Assembly (NCBI GenBank): GCA_030248065.1
Contig: JASAMV010006220.1
Location: forward strand, 1 to 64,000
Direction: 5' to 3'
Origin: Rhynchonema sp. JSB1_4
Taxonomy: Eukaryota > Nematoda > Chromadorea > Monhysterida > Xyalidae
Length of the DNA: 64,000 bases
Positions within the stretch are counted from its first letter, which is position 1, and each line of letters begins with the position of its first letter. The notes under the pieces were generated by a model that was not told the DNA's origin, searched no databases, and worked only from the letters and a program-made list of their open reading frames with translations. A program made the translations under genes and the position numbers. Shown here piece after piece: positions 20,728 to 32,724 of the stretch.

Positions 20728-23700
20728 ATGAAAGTGGCAGTGATCGGCCAAAGTGCATTCGGCGTTGACGTCTACAAACTGTTGCGCGAACGGGGACATC
20801 AGGTGGTTGGATGCTTCACTGTACCCGACAAGAATGGAAAGGCCGATCTGTTGGGTTGGTTCAGATTGATGTTTTTGCCAGTCGAAGTTAAAATCACATT
20901 TTTATACAGTGCCTAGTGAGCCAGAAATTTATATGTTTGAAAGAAAACTGCTTTTTGGCAGTTTTTGGCTTGTTGTAGCTTAACAAGCGTCGCTTGTGTA
21001 TTTTGGGCATGAAAAACCCTTGTTTTCACCTGTTTTAGGCTCTTAAACGTTTTGTAACATAGTTTCGGACCATTGAGGAAATTTTTCGTCATTTTGGACC
21101 AAAAAACATTTTCCACGGAAAATGAGTTACTGGAAATTTTTGAAGGAAATTTATCAGGCTCCGGAAAACGGCGTTTTTCCGTTTTTACCAGGATAAAAAC
21201 GTCTTTTTTCATGGTGGACGCTATACATTTTTCCGCTTTGTGTAGCCCAACAAGCCGAGGCCGATGGTGTTCCATGTTTCAAATACCCGGGATGGCGCAA
21301 ACAGGGCAAGGTCATACCTGACCGGTTCGAACAGTACAAAAGTGTGGGCGCTGAGGTTTGTTGTTTTTTTTGCAGATCCACTCACATGACATCTTGGACT
21401 TGGACTGTTGATTTATTGTTATTTTTGCAAATTTGTTTTGATTATTTGATTCTCAGGTAAATGTGCTGGCGTTCTGTTCCCAATTTGTTCCGATGGAAGT
21501 GATCACACATCCGAAACATCAGTCGATCGTCTATCATCCATCGTTGCTGCCGAAACATCGCGGCGCGTCCGCAATCAACTGGTTCGATGCGTTTGTTTTA
21601 TGTGTCGCGTCCGCTTGGAGCCAAATACGGCCCACCCTGTTTGTGGTTGTGTAGTAATGTAATTCGAATCCCCTAACGAATATCTGCTGTGTAGTGATTG
21701 ATGAGCTGAAAACGGCAGATTGCGGAATAAAACAGCGTTGGAATAAGCTCTGTGGATTGTTTTGTTGTAAAGAGGTTACCATAAGAACTGTACGTGATAT
21801 TTTCCCAGATTAGCATCATTTGTTGATTGTGGCAGGACTTTGATCGAGGGCGACAAAAAGGGCGGATTCACGATATTCTGGGCTGATGACGGACTGGACA
21901 CGGGACCGATCCTGTTGCAACGCGAATGTGATATTGATGAGAATGACACCTTGAATTCGTTGTACAAACGGTTCATGTACCCGGAGGGTGTGAAGGCCAT
22001 GGTTAGTCGTAATTCGACAGAAATAATTACAGGTGCACAAGGTTGACTGGCCAGTATCGATTTTAAGCTTGACTATCGGATCGGAGTGCCTTGGTCAAGG
22101 ACATCAGGGCCAATTAAAGGATTTTCTGATGCAAATAATCCTGGCAGAATTGTTTTTTTTGTTATTTCATATCTGGAATCAACGTTCATGCTAGTCAAGG
22201 TTAATGGCATTTGTTAATCTTTGCCACGTGACAAAGGCAGTACAGGTTCACCGATGTTGGTTGCCGATTCAAACACGCTTCATCACCGTTGTAGGGTGAC
22301 GCGGTTGACATGATTGCGGCTGGCACAGCACCACGTATCACACAACCTGAGGAAGGCGCCTCGTATGAAGCCTACATCACCGCAAAACCGGAATTGGCCG
22401 AGGTCAGCAATTCACAAATCTCGAAAATTCGCCTAATTCGAAACATAATATATTTTGAATTTCGATTGTCAGATCAACTGGGACCAGCCAGCACAAGCAC
22501 TGCACAATTTCATTCGTGGCAATGACAAGGTGCCTGGCGCATGGTCCACATTCAATGGACAACGAGTGACCTTCTATGGCAGCACATTGTGGAAAGGTGC
22601 TTCAAGTGTTTAGTTGATTCGGTCGCACGCATCGAAAGCAAATGCGACGGTTTGTAGGTGATGCTTCTGGTCCATCTGACGGTAATCGCGCGGAAGCAAT
22701 GGGTGCACCGGGCAATAGTGTGATTGTGCACAAAGATGGAATGTTGTTGATGGGCAATGATGGCAAAATGGTTAGGCACAATGTCACATGTGTGATATTT
22801 ATTGCCCCATCATGCATGACTGTCTCCAGCCGGGATTGTCATCCATTTCAGTTGAACGTGTCACAAGTGAAAGTTGGTGAGCGCACAATGCCGGCCAGCA
22901 AATACGGACAACAGGACGAGGCTGGTGTTGACATTGAACTGACGCCTGAAGAAACACAGATGAAAGATGTCATTATGGTTGGTTTTTTTGCTTTTGAGTC
23001 GGTTTCGACTTTTGTGCATTTAGTACATAAATTGTTGGTGCAGAAAATTTGGCGAAGCATTCTAAACTCGGACGCAGTGACGGGCGAGACGGACTTCTTC
23101 AAATCTGGCGCAGGCAGCATGGATGTGACCCGCTTGGTGGAGGAGGTCAGCTAGTCAGTCACCCCCTTATTGCTGCTATATGCTGGCGTAAAGTACTTTT
23201 TTGTTTTTCGTTGAAAAAACCGTATTTTTCGGAAGAAAATACCTTATTTCAAATACTTTTCCAGTACTTAAGGTGTTCCGGTCAAAAAGTGAAGTGTTTG
23301 GGCACAAACTACTGCATGAGTATATGACACGAAAGTCGGGTTTTATGGAAAATTATAGTCCAAACATCCGGCCAAAATTTAATCCGAACCAAAAAACTCA
23401 TCGATTTTATGTTACAATTTTTTGGGAAAAGTGAAATGAAAAACGATAAAAACCACCTTGAAAAATAAATGAAAAAGTTTTCGGGCTCGAAAAAAAAACA
23501 ATTTTTTTCGGGATCTTTTCGTGAAAAAAAAGCGAAAAAAAGCAACCTGACTGGTTACTTCAGGTGAAACAAAAATGCGGCGTTGAGCTGCTGAACGAAG
23601 ACGTCTACATGGGGCCGTCCTTCGATGATTTTATCGCGACAACAGTGCTCAAGAAACGAGGCGGCGGTGGAGGAGAGCTCAAGTTTGACGCTGTACGTGA

Positions 23701-26700
23701 TGTGTTTTTTGTCGAAACAGGTTTTGAACCTTGAAATATAGCATGACTAACTACAATCTGCGCTCTTTGTTGCGACATGATCAGGACCCCTTATTTTCTA
23801 CCGCAGAATGTAAGGGTAACATGTTATCGAGTTGATATGGTCGTGGACCAACTAACAGAATTTTGCACTCTATGGATTCCACCACTCACCATAAAGCGAG
23901 TGCATATACTTCGAGTAGTTCTCCTACGTTTGTGATGATTCACAGATCCGTCTGCACGTGAACGACATGGACATCAGCTTTGGCCATCAACTGTTCATCA
24001 ACGGCGAATTCATGGACAGCGCCAGTGGTCGGGTGTACGATACGATCAATCCGACCGACGAAACAGTGATATGTCAGGTGGCCAAGGGCAATGCCGATGA
24101 CATCAACAGGGCTGTGCTCGCCGCACAGGTACGCATGTTGCGGTGTTGTTGTTGGATTGGTTGCGATTTTGGCAAATTGGGAATGACTAGATCAGATCAG
24201 GTCCATGCGCTTTTAACACGATCCTCATCCATACTGCTCATTTCTCATCCCTGAGCTGTGGAGATGCTGTAATCGCTCATCTGCCGGAGCACTTTGCAGC
24301 GGATACTAAGAATGTCTATGATTTACATGTGTACAGACTTGTTCGTAAAGTCGGCCCATGTTTGCCACCTCACGAGAAAATAAAAGCAAGAAAAAATCGA
24401 TGTTTTCGTCCGCAGCGTTCAGCAGCTATTTCATCTAGTGATCGTTTCCAGGACGCATTCCTCAACGGCGAATGGGGCAAAATGTCTTCTCGCGATCGTG
24501 GCAAGCTCTTGTATAAACTGGCTGATCTGATGGAACAGCATAAAGTATTATGGCCATTTGCTGCGTATTTTCCTTGAATCTTTTTGTAAATTTTGTTTTG
24601 CATTCTCCTGCCTCTTTCATTTCTGCACAGGAAGAGTTGGCAACGATCGAATCGATTGACAGTGGTGCTGTGTACACCCTGGCATTGAAGACACACGTTG
24701 GCATGTCGATTGACACTTGGAGATACTTTGCCGGATGGTGTGACAAAATACAGGTGGGCTCACGAATACTTGTGTGCCGAAGGGCGCACGTGGCAGTTGC
24801 ACGCATGTCAACTTACATAGTTGATTGGAAATCTTTCATTGTTGGTACAAAATCAGCAGTAAGGATTCAACAAAAACTGTCTAGGACGAGCAATGTCTCT
24901 GAAACGAAAAGCAAACGATCGACTGAACAACCGTGGCTAAGAAGAAGCAACAAATGAGTATTACCCGATGTAGCTGGGTACTTTTGGACCACCCTGTAGT
25001 CGCGAAGGGTGTCCTATCTTCAGTAATGTATGGTGCCTGGTGCGACCTTTTCCATTTTTTAAGGGCAGCAGCATTCCAATCAGTCACGCACGACCCAATC
25101 GCAATCTGACATTCACCAAGCGCGAGCCTATTGGTGTGTGTGGCTTGGTCACTCCATGGAACTACCCCTTGATGATGTTGTCTTGGAAAATGGCCGCCTG
25201 CCTCGCTGCTGGCAACACTGTCATTCACAAACCGGCGCAGGTAACTGATTGGTTGATGTTTTTAGTTTTCTGTTTTTTTGTGAGAAAACAACATTTGTGA
25301 TATGAAATGTTACCATATGTTGCTTTCAAAATTTTTATATCGAGTTCATGCACAGGTATCACCTCTAACGGCACTGAAATTCGCCGAATTGACAGCAAAG
25401 GCTGGCATACCAAGAGGCGTCGTTAATATCGTCACAGGCTCAGGCAAGATTTCATTTGTGTTACTTGTCTTGTAGCAAGATTATTCATTGTTTGCGTTTG
25501 AGGTGCCGAGATCGGCCAGGCGATTGCCGACCATCCGTTGGTGCGCAAAGTCGGCTTCACCGGATCCACTCCCGTCGGCGCCACCATCATGAAAAGGTTG
25601 GAGTGCGGTTTGTTTGCTTTGTTTATGTGCGTGTTTCTTATCACATCAACCAGCCCTGACAATCTCAACAGCTGCGGTGTGAGCAATGTGAAGCGTTGTA
25701 GTCTGGAACTGGGCGGCAAGTCACCGTTGATCATTCTGTCCGACGCAGACATGGACAAGGCCGTCAGACAGGTGATGCGCTTTCTGGCTCTCTAGACCTT
25801 TAGTATTTTTTATGATTGTTGTGAACACAAGTAAGAATAAGCATGCGTTCCCTTCCACATTCAGGCAATGAGCGCAGTGTTTTTCAACAAGGGCGAGAAC
25901 TGTATTGCTGCGGGACGTTTGTTTGTGGCCAACTCCGTTCACGACACATTCCTGGCGCGAGTTGTACGTTTCTATTGTTGACTGCAATAAATCCGTGTCG
26001 TAGCAACTGTTTCTATGATCCTTCAGATAGAAGAAACGAAAAAGATGCCCATCGGTGACCCACTGGATCGAGGCACTGCGCATGGACCGCAAAATCATTT
26101 GTGAGTGTCATTTTGAAAGATCGGCTTTGGAACCAACCACATGGGCCAGTATCAAGCTTGACGATCGGTTCAGTGCGGGTGGTCTTGCTTTGTTCATCTT
26201 AACTCTCATGACAATCACACATATCGAAATTTACAAATGCCACAAATTCCGACGATCGTAGCGTAAATGATATTCCCAAAGACTTGCGCTGGTCAAAATC
26301 ATGTAAAGTCACTAGTAACCATAAGATGTTCTCGGTGCAAAATGCCGCATGACCAAGGCAAGGCCGTATTGACCGTCAAGTTTGATTTCGATATGTGCAG
26401 GCAATCGTTTGCATGTAAAATTATAGCAGTTCCTTTGTGTCCAGTTGTTTCAATCGACTTTTCAATTTTGAACTGTTACAGTTGATCATATTGTCGATTG
26501 CAGCGCGCATCTGAAGAAACTACTGGAGTACATTGACACTGGTGTGAAGGAGGGCGCCAAGCTGGTGTACGGCGGCAAACGATGCGATCGAAAGGGCTTC
26601 TTTTTAGAGCCGACCATCTTCATCGACGTGCAGGACGACATGTTCATTGCCAAGGAGGAATCGTTCGGACCCATCATGATCATATCCAAGTTTGATGACA

Positions 26701-27532
26701 AGTTCGTTACTGGCTGGCTTTATCTGTTCGTTTGTCCGTTTAGGATTGGTGCAATCGCACTGACGATGACCTGGTGCCCTGACCCTCTGCGAGAGCTGGT
26801 CGAAACTGGCACACCAAGAGGGACATTGCCGCACAATTCACATTGACATTTGATGAGGGGATTAACTATTACTATTTTGCAGTGATCTACCGGGTGTGCT
26901 GCAACGCGCGAACAAAACCGAATTCGGACTTGCCAGCGGAGTATTTAGTCAGGTGGGTGATGTTTCAATGACGCTCATCAGTCAGTAGTTTGTCGTAACT
27001 CGTGGTGACCAAGTCAGTGACAGAGACCTCTATTAATTACAATTACACTATGTTCAGAAAACACCTCTGCATTGGATTTTGGGTGCCCGCCAGCCCGCAA
27101 AGATTAAGCTGTCTTCGAACTTGTCGTTTCTCCGAGAAGTTCTTGCACATACACCTTCTGAGTGTGGCTGGACTGATCTTGCAGGACATCAGCAAAGTGC
27201 TGCGCATAGTCGATCAGATCGATGCGGGCACGGTGTTTGTCAATTGCTACAACAAAACGGACGTCGCTGCGCCGTTCGGCGGATTCAAACAGTCCGGATT
27301 CGGAAAGGATTTGGGTGCGTTTGTTTGGTAAAGGAGTTTCAGTTCTGGATAAACGACGAAGCTTTTTTTTCGATTTTATTTTTGGTGTTGTCATTTTACC
27401 ACTGAATTGGCTTGGTGCATCGCATTGAGGGGAGAAAAACCATTGTAAAATTTGGTCTACCCCCTCCTTTTTTCAGGAGAAGAGGCCCTGCACGAGTATT
27501 TGAAGACAAAGACCATAACCATCGAATATTAA
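20728..27532 (+). CDS. ALDH1L1: 10-formyltetrahydrofolate dehydrogenase (23 exons, intact)
   Basis: This enzyme converts 10-formyl-THF and NADP+ to THF, CO2 and NADPH, in one-carbon metabolism. The 904 residues compare with ~902 in vertebrates. Exons: 20728-20854, 21246-21355, 21457-21581, 21836-22001, 22295-22402, 22473-22596, 22658-22770, 22852-22977, 23044-23145, 23564-23692, 23946-24128, 24452-24544, 24631-24753, 25064-25240, 25356-25443, 25503-25596, 25672-25771, 25865-25963, 26027-26100, 26504-26701, 26883-26952, 27185-27314, 27477-27532. Every phase closes. The N-terminal formyl-hydrolase domain (1-310) has [16 protein letters not shown] and WADDGLDTG with the catalytic His and Asp. 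The linker domain (320-410) has the phosphopantetheine Ser in [14 protein letters not shown]. The C-terminal ALDH domain (about 420-904) has ELGGKSP (general base Glu), [11 protein letters not shown] (nucleophilic Cys) and ends TITIEY. Intron 15 uses a GC donor (25444). Cytosolic ALDH1L1 versus mitochondrial ALDH1L2: no leader is visible, so ALDH1L1-type. Confidence 0.97.
25444..25445 (+). other. Non-canonical GC 5' splice site (ALDH1L1 intron 15)
   Basis: The exon ends ...GGCTCAG and the intron begins GCAAGA. Joining to 25503 restores the conserved G-S-G-A-E-I-G-Q with matching phase. GCAAG is the usual form of GC-AG donors. Confidence 0.85.
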
Positions 27533-27771
27533 TGCAGTCGCGTTCTGCTGGATGCACGCTAACTTTTCCTGCAATCATTGCAATTTATTGTCGACGTTTT
27601 CAAACTTTTATTGACTTTTTATTCACTGAAAAGAATGTTATTCCGGGAGAATTATATCAAGTGCCAGACGTGTAGTACTGTGTTTTATTGCTGTTACGTG
27701 ATCATTCGCTGTTACAAACGTGTCAAGGGTCTATTATTGTCATTACCCCATTATTCCGCCGGAAAGGTGGC

Positions 27772-28045
27772 CGGACAATTGAGCAAAGCACATTTGAGCA
27801 AGACCACTTTGAGCAAGTGAAAAAGAGCAGGGCCAAAAGAGCAGAGCACTTATTTTGTTCCAATGGCTTAGGCTTAGGGTGATTTTGGTATCAGGCTTAG
27901 GCTTAGGCTTAGGCCACTTAAGATTCGTTTTGCGCTTGGGCTTAGGCTTAGGCCTATTCGTTTTTAGGTTCTGCTCTTTTGGACTCTGCTCTTTTTCACT
28001 TGCTCAAAGTGGTCTTGCTCAAATGTGCTTTGCTCAGTTGCCCGT
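27772..28045. mobile_element. Terminal-inverted-repeat element with TTAGGC-like loop
   Basis: The left arm (27774-27845, GAGCAAAGCACATTTGAGCA...) and right arm (27969-28043) are reverse complements with only a few mismatches over ~70 bases. They are built from repeated GAGCAAG/AAGAGCAG words. The ~120-base centre has several runs of GGCTTAGGCTTAGG, the nematode telomere hexamer TTAGGC in tandem. It is non-coding and lies 240 bases after the ALDH1L1 stop. Confidence 0.85.
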
Positions 28046-28523
28046 CCGCCGCAGGAAACCGCATGTCAGTTTTGCCGCTTTTTTGATTTCATTTCGCTGC
28101 TTCATTGTTGCTTTGCTTTTACCCCTTTCCATTGTCGTTTTACATTTGCTACTGCGATGAGGTGGCACGTAGCTTTGTTTCTGTACCATAGCTGTGTTAG
28201 TGCATCATAACCGTACTGTACCACATATTTTTTCCGGAAATTATTATCTTTGGCTGACACACTGTTATTTGGTTGAAATTGGGTCGAATAAAAACCAAGG
28301 TGTGTAAATACAACCGAAGGCACAAAAAATATCGTTTTTCGCGAAAAATACTGACCATTGTTGATTGACTCACCGAATTCTGCCTTCGTCCGGTCTGTGG
28401 ACCATTAAACAAATCCAAATAAAAGAAGATCAGAGCGATAAAAATGAACAGATGGTGATCGTCAGACGGTACATGAGGGTCGCATTTTTACTCTGCTGTG
28501 ATTATTACTGGCAGTGACACAGT

Positions 28524-30680
28524 CTAATCATAGTGGGTCATCCTACAACGCCACGCAATTATCACCCCGATTCCAATCCACAACCATCCATCTACTCCCA
28601 CTTTGTGTGCGTGTTGTCGCATTCTCAGTCTCCATTCTGATTCAATCAATGCAAACAGCCGCAATTGATTCGTCTCACTGTCATACATTTGGTCGACTAT
28701 GTTGGTCTGCCATTGACGTTGCAAGTCGGCGAATGCAATATTTGGTTGTTGCTGCGTCTGTGAACAAATGAAACATCAGTCAGCAGTGTTTATGACCAAA
28801 AACAAAATATTTCAATGGCCAGATTTCTGGAAGCTATAGCACCCACTGGTTGTGATGGCAACACCACGAATGCAAACAAAGTTGAGCGTGTTCTGCTGCC
28901 TGTTACCACCTGTCTTGGACAGGCGGTGCACCAGGTCATCAGTGCGAATGAGCCAGCTGACGATGTGCATAACCCCAAAAGGACACTCAGGTACCGATCA
29001 GCAAACTTTTCTATGATCGAGACACAATAGTAATAATAAGCCAAAAGTAATAACTGCCAACAAGCAAACTCACCCATTGCTGAGACACAATAGACAATAG
29101 ATAACGATAACAGGGCCATCCAAAAACGCCGATCACCTTATTCAGCAACAACTGCACGTCCAATCGTTGTTGTTGTGCCATATTCAGCAGTTGCAATGTT
29201 TCATTTGTGTTCGGCTGCATTTCACTGTTGATGCGCGTGCGTGCGTGCGACAGCAGCGTGTCGAGGGCAGTCAACTTCTTGGCTAGTTCCTGTGATACGA
29301 ACAAAATTGTCTAGATGGTGAGAAAGTAGACGAGAACGACGACAACGCACCATTTGTGCGCACCCCGCCCTGTTGGCCCAAGTGGATTTGGGGCGGACGG
29401 GCGAACCGGAGCCTCAGCCCAGTCCCCAGTCCCTGGGAAAGGCTACGATACGGTATAATACGCTTTCAACATTTGATGTCATAATGGCGCGTTAGACAGG
29501 TTATCTGTCGGTAGTCCCCACATTGCCACAAATTAAAAAAAGAATATTGTGTCACAAGAGCATACCTCTTTGCTATCAACCTTTGCGATCGTGGAGCGTG
29601 TGCGTCCATACATGCTCATGTACGAGTCAGCTGTTGCCACACTCTGCAGATCGGTGGTGTTGTAGCTCTTCAGTGTTTGATCGCCGCTTTTTTCGAGTTC
29701 TGAATAATCTGCTTAGCGCTTTCAAAAGACTATTATGCAAGACTCCATGAAACCTCACCCACCAAGCTCCTTCATTCGTTGCAGTACATGTTTGAGTGTG
29801 CTATCGTAGGCCCTGGTCGCTTGCATCCTCCACTGACCCACCAACGTTTGTACGTTTAGGTCGGGAACGTTGCCGATCTCAAAATAAAACAACCTTTTTG
29901 TTGTCTTATTTGTATCTTGCATAATAACTGACGAAAATGTCGTGCATCGCACGAGTATGGCTGTTCGCGAGTGCCAGCGTTGTTATCATGCCCATCGTCA
30001 TACCACATCATAAAATTTTAACAGGTCACTCACATAGGCAATGAACAGTTGCAGATCGGATCGTATCTTGTCAACCGCAGCCAACGCGTCCAGTTGTGCC
30101 TGTGATGCGTACCGTTTGAATGTGTCACGGTTGGCGATAATGTAACCCAAGTAGGTGTCAACCGCGATTGCTACACGTCGAATGTCCTGCAAGACAATGA
30201 TTTCAGGTAGTGAAGAACTGGCAAACAGCGCACTAAATTGGTGGTTTAGGTTTAAAGTCACACTTGTCTTCACTTAACATCTGTGCCCAAGACTATAATA
30301 TGTATTATACGTTCAGACTTGGAACTGTGCCAACCATAGGGCATAAGTACATAGGATTGGGAACAGGAGCATGCCCAAACCACGGAATGACTTCTGGTCC
30401 AAATCAAGCCCAATGAATGAATTCATACAACATTTCGCATTCAACTCACACTTTTGCCATTGACCGCTGTGAAATTCTGAGCGTGCGTCACCGTCAGCAA
30501 CAGCGGTCTGACGTACCCGGCTCGGGTCAATTGGGCGAATGTTGAATTGCAGATCAATTCATACAACAAGGGTTTATCGTTGTAAGCACATGATTCCGCG
30601 GTTGTTGTTTGACCGTGGATTGTGACACTGCTTGAAAGCAGCACTGCCAGCAAAATTAAGATCTGAACTTCTTCACACAT
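28524..30680 (-). CDS. Unrecognised type I membrane protein, 334 residues, 6 exons
   Basis: Exons in transcription order are 30680-30450, 30186-30034, 29877-29763, 29699-29581, 29289-29137 and 28757-28524, with all phases consistent. The N-terminus (MCEEVQILILLAVLLSSS) is a strong signal peptide. The ~280-residue mature ectodomain has a few cysteines near its start (ESCAYND, ELICNSTF) and N-glycosylation sites (NSTF, NFTA, NTTD, NETL). Otherwise it is helix-prone and repetitive in character: SQAQLDALAAVDKIRSDLQ, LVGQWRMQATRAYDSTLKHV, MAQQQRLDVQLLLNK, LQRQWQTNIVDQMYD. A single hydrophobic segment (WLWIGIGVIIAW) near the C-terminus is followed by a short basic tail. I do not recognise the family. 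Topology suggests a membrane-anchored coiled or helical surface protein. It is divergently arranged from the DEG/ENaC gene about 2 kb away. Exon structure is supported by signal peptide, phase continuity and consistent helical character, not by homology. Confidence 0.68.
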
Positions 30681-32724
30681 TTTGACGCGGATTGTTGCTG
30701 AACGGGGTTTTTTTCACTTTTCAGTCTAAGCAGAGCATTTCCACGTTTTATCTGCGGAACATACTGTGTTTGTCCTGCTTGTAAAACAGACTTTGTATAC
30801 CAGTTGTTGTTAGTCATGTTTGTGTCACAGTTGTGATAAACAGTGGTTGCCAACCAACATAACGGCCACAGAACAAAAAACGGTTACCAAACGTTAATTG
30901 GTTGTACAGAGGACAATTGACCAATAGACCATGATGGCGAATTATGGAACAGCACAGTGGAACATTGGCTACAGATAAAGTCACACAAAACAGCTGTGCA
31001 TAGTCAAGCTGGAAAGTAGAATACATTTTTTAGTTTCGGCGCTTGTCCCATGCATCATCTGTCTGAGCTTGCTGGCGTAAACAGCTTGAGTTGTTGAATT
31101 TTTGATATAATTCTTGCTGGTAAACAGCATGTAGTGGTTTGAGGGGAGGGGGTCAGTCGTGAACCATTAATTTCAAATCAGCGTTTTCGTACAAAATCAG
31201 GTGTTCAGCCAGCCGTCTACCGAAATTATTGTTCCAACTGTCGTGATTTGACAAGAACAACAGTGGGTTACTGTAGGTGTGTATCTGAGCATCAGTTGGC
31301 ATGGAAACCAAGCAAGTACATAGGTGTGAACAAAAGCCGCTTGTGCAATTCGTATCTCGTTGAGGTTGAGGCCAAAGGTGCGCTCAAGCAAATTAGACCT
31401 GAAACCGTATTGTAGGTACATATGTAAATCTTAGCAAGCTTAACAGCAAATAACAACCAAAAGACGCATTGGGAGCCATTATTGAACAGGAAAACAGTCT
31501 GGCCGATCCCCCGAGATGTAGGGATGTGTCTGTCACGCGTGGACCTGCACACATCAAATTGTCGTGGTTGGGGGGTAGTCAATTGATCCCAATGGGAGAC
31601 GATCGCAAGACAACGTGCACAGAGCAAAGACCAGATGAATGACAGCCCGCAGTAGTACATTACAACTTATGATTTCAACGACGTTTTCAGAAGCAGAGCA
31701 TCAAAACAGTTTCAATTGGTGCCATTTCATTGATATTCATCTGTTTGGTCAGCGTCTGATGCATAAGTGTTAAAAAAGTCAAACCGGATTTTTAATAATT
31801 TACACATTGGATATTTCAAGATTTCGGCTGCAAAAACCACTCAAAGTGTTGATCATACTTTTCGCCCTCCAAAACACAAAAAAATCGTCACATGTGGCCA
31901 GGATTGGAAAAAAACTTTTTTAAACAAGTTTAAAAAAAAGCTTTTTTTAAAGTCTCAGATTCGAGGAAGTTTGACCAAATTTGCCTAAAAACACGCAAAA
32001 ATGCGTAAAAATGAAACTTCAATTGACAAGTCACTTTTGTGACTTGGTTTACATACGTTATGAAAGGTGTTTACGTCATATCGGTGCGATCCAACAGTCT
32101 GTGCTGGATATGGACCGATGATTGTGGCTCTGTGGTATCAGACACCACAGTTGGTGGTCGAATAAGCAACAGAGGCGACACACCGACGATTTACTCTTAA
32201 ACAACGCAGGATTCAGACAACAAGCTGCAGAAACACTTGTTGGGTCGTTGAATCAGTCGTATCTGACTTACCCGATGGGGTATTATGACATCGAAGTACC
32301 ACGTAGGTACATGCACACGGGGTCTGATATGTGGGCAGACAGACAGGCCTGGAGTCGGCAACCCGCCTTCTTTCACTGTTTCTGTTTGTGATCGAAACAT
32401 TTGTTATGTGCGAAATCTGTTCTCAAAGTCCCAACTGGAATTCCGTTCTGTTGACTGTTAATTTACTTCGTGTTTTTTTGGCGTCTGACATGCATAATAA
32501 TGAAATGATGGGATCGCAGGCCTTCAGCTGAAACTTTCTGGTATTTGAGCCCATATTAGCAATATGAACATGCTGAAACCACATGTGTGTTTTTACACCT
32601 GTGGGTAGGCGGGTCCATCAGCGATCTTATTAGGACCTATAATGTGTATAAAACCATCATTCCCAATTCTATTTTGATCCAGTGTCCAACGAACATTTGA
32701 CATTTGCGTTCATATTATACGTAT
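30681..32724. other. Intergenic between divergent genes
   Basis: No exon with recognisable content. Minus-strand frames around 31197-31660 lack family features and splice context. Poly-A/T runs occur at 31760-31990. Confidence 0.5.

Noticed and set aside
31197..31660. Minus-strand frames of 74 and 122 codons
   Set aside because: No homology, no consistent splicing, and composition is like surrounding intergenic DNA.
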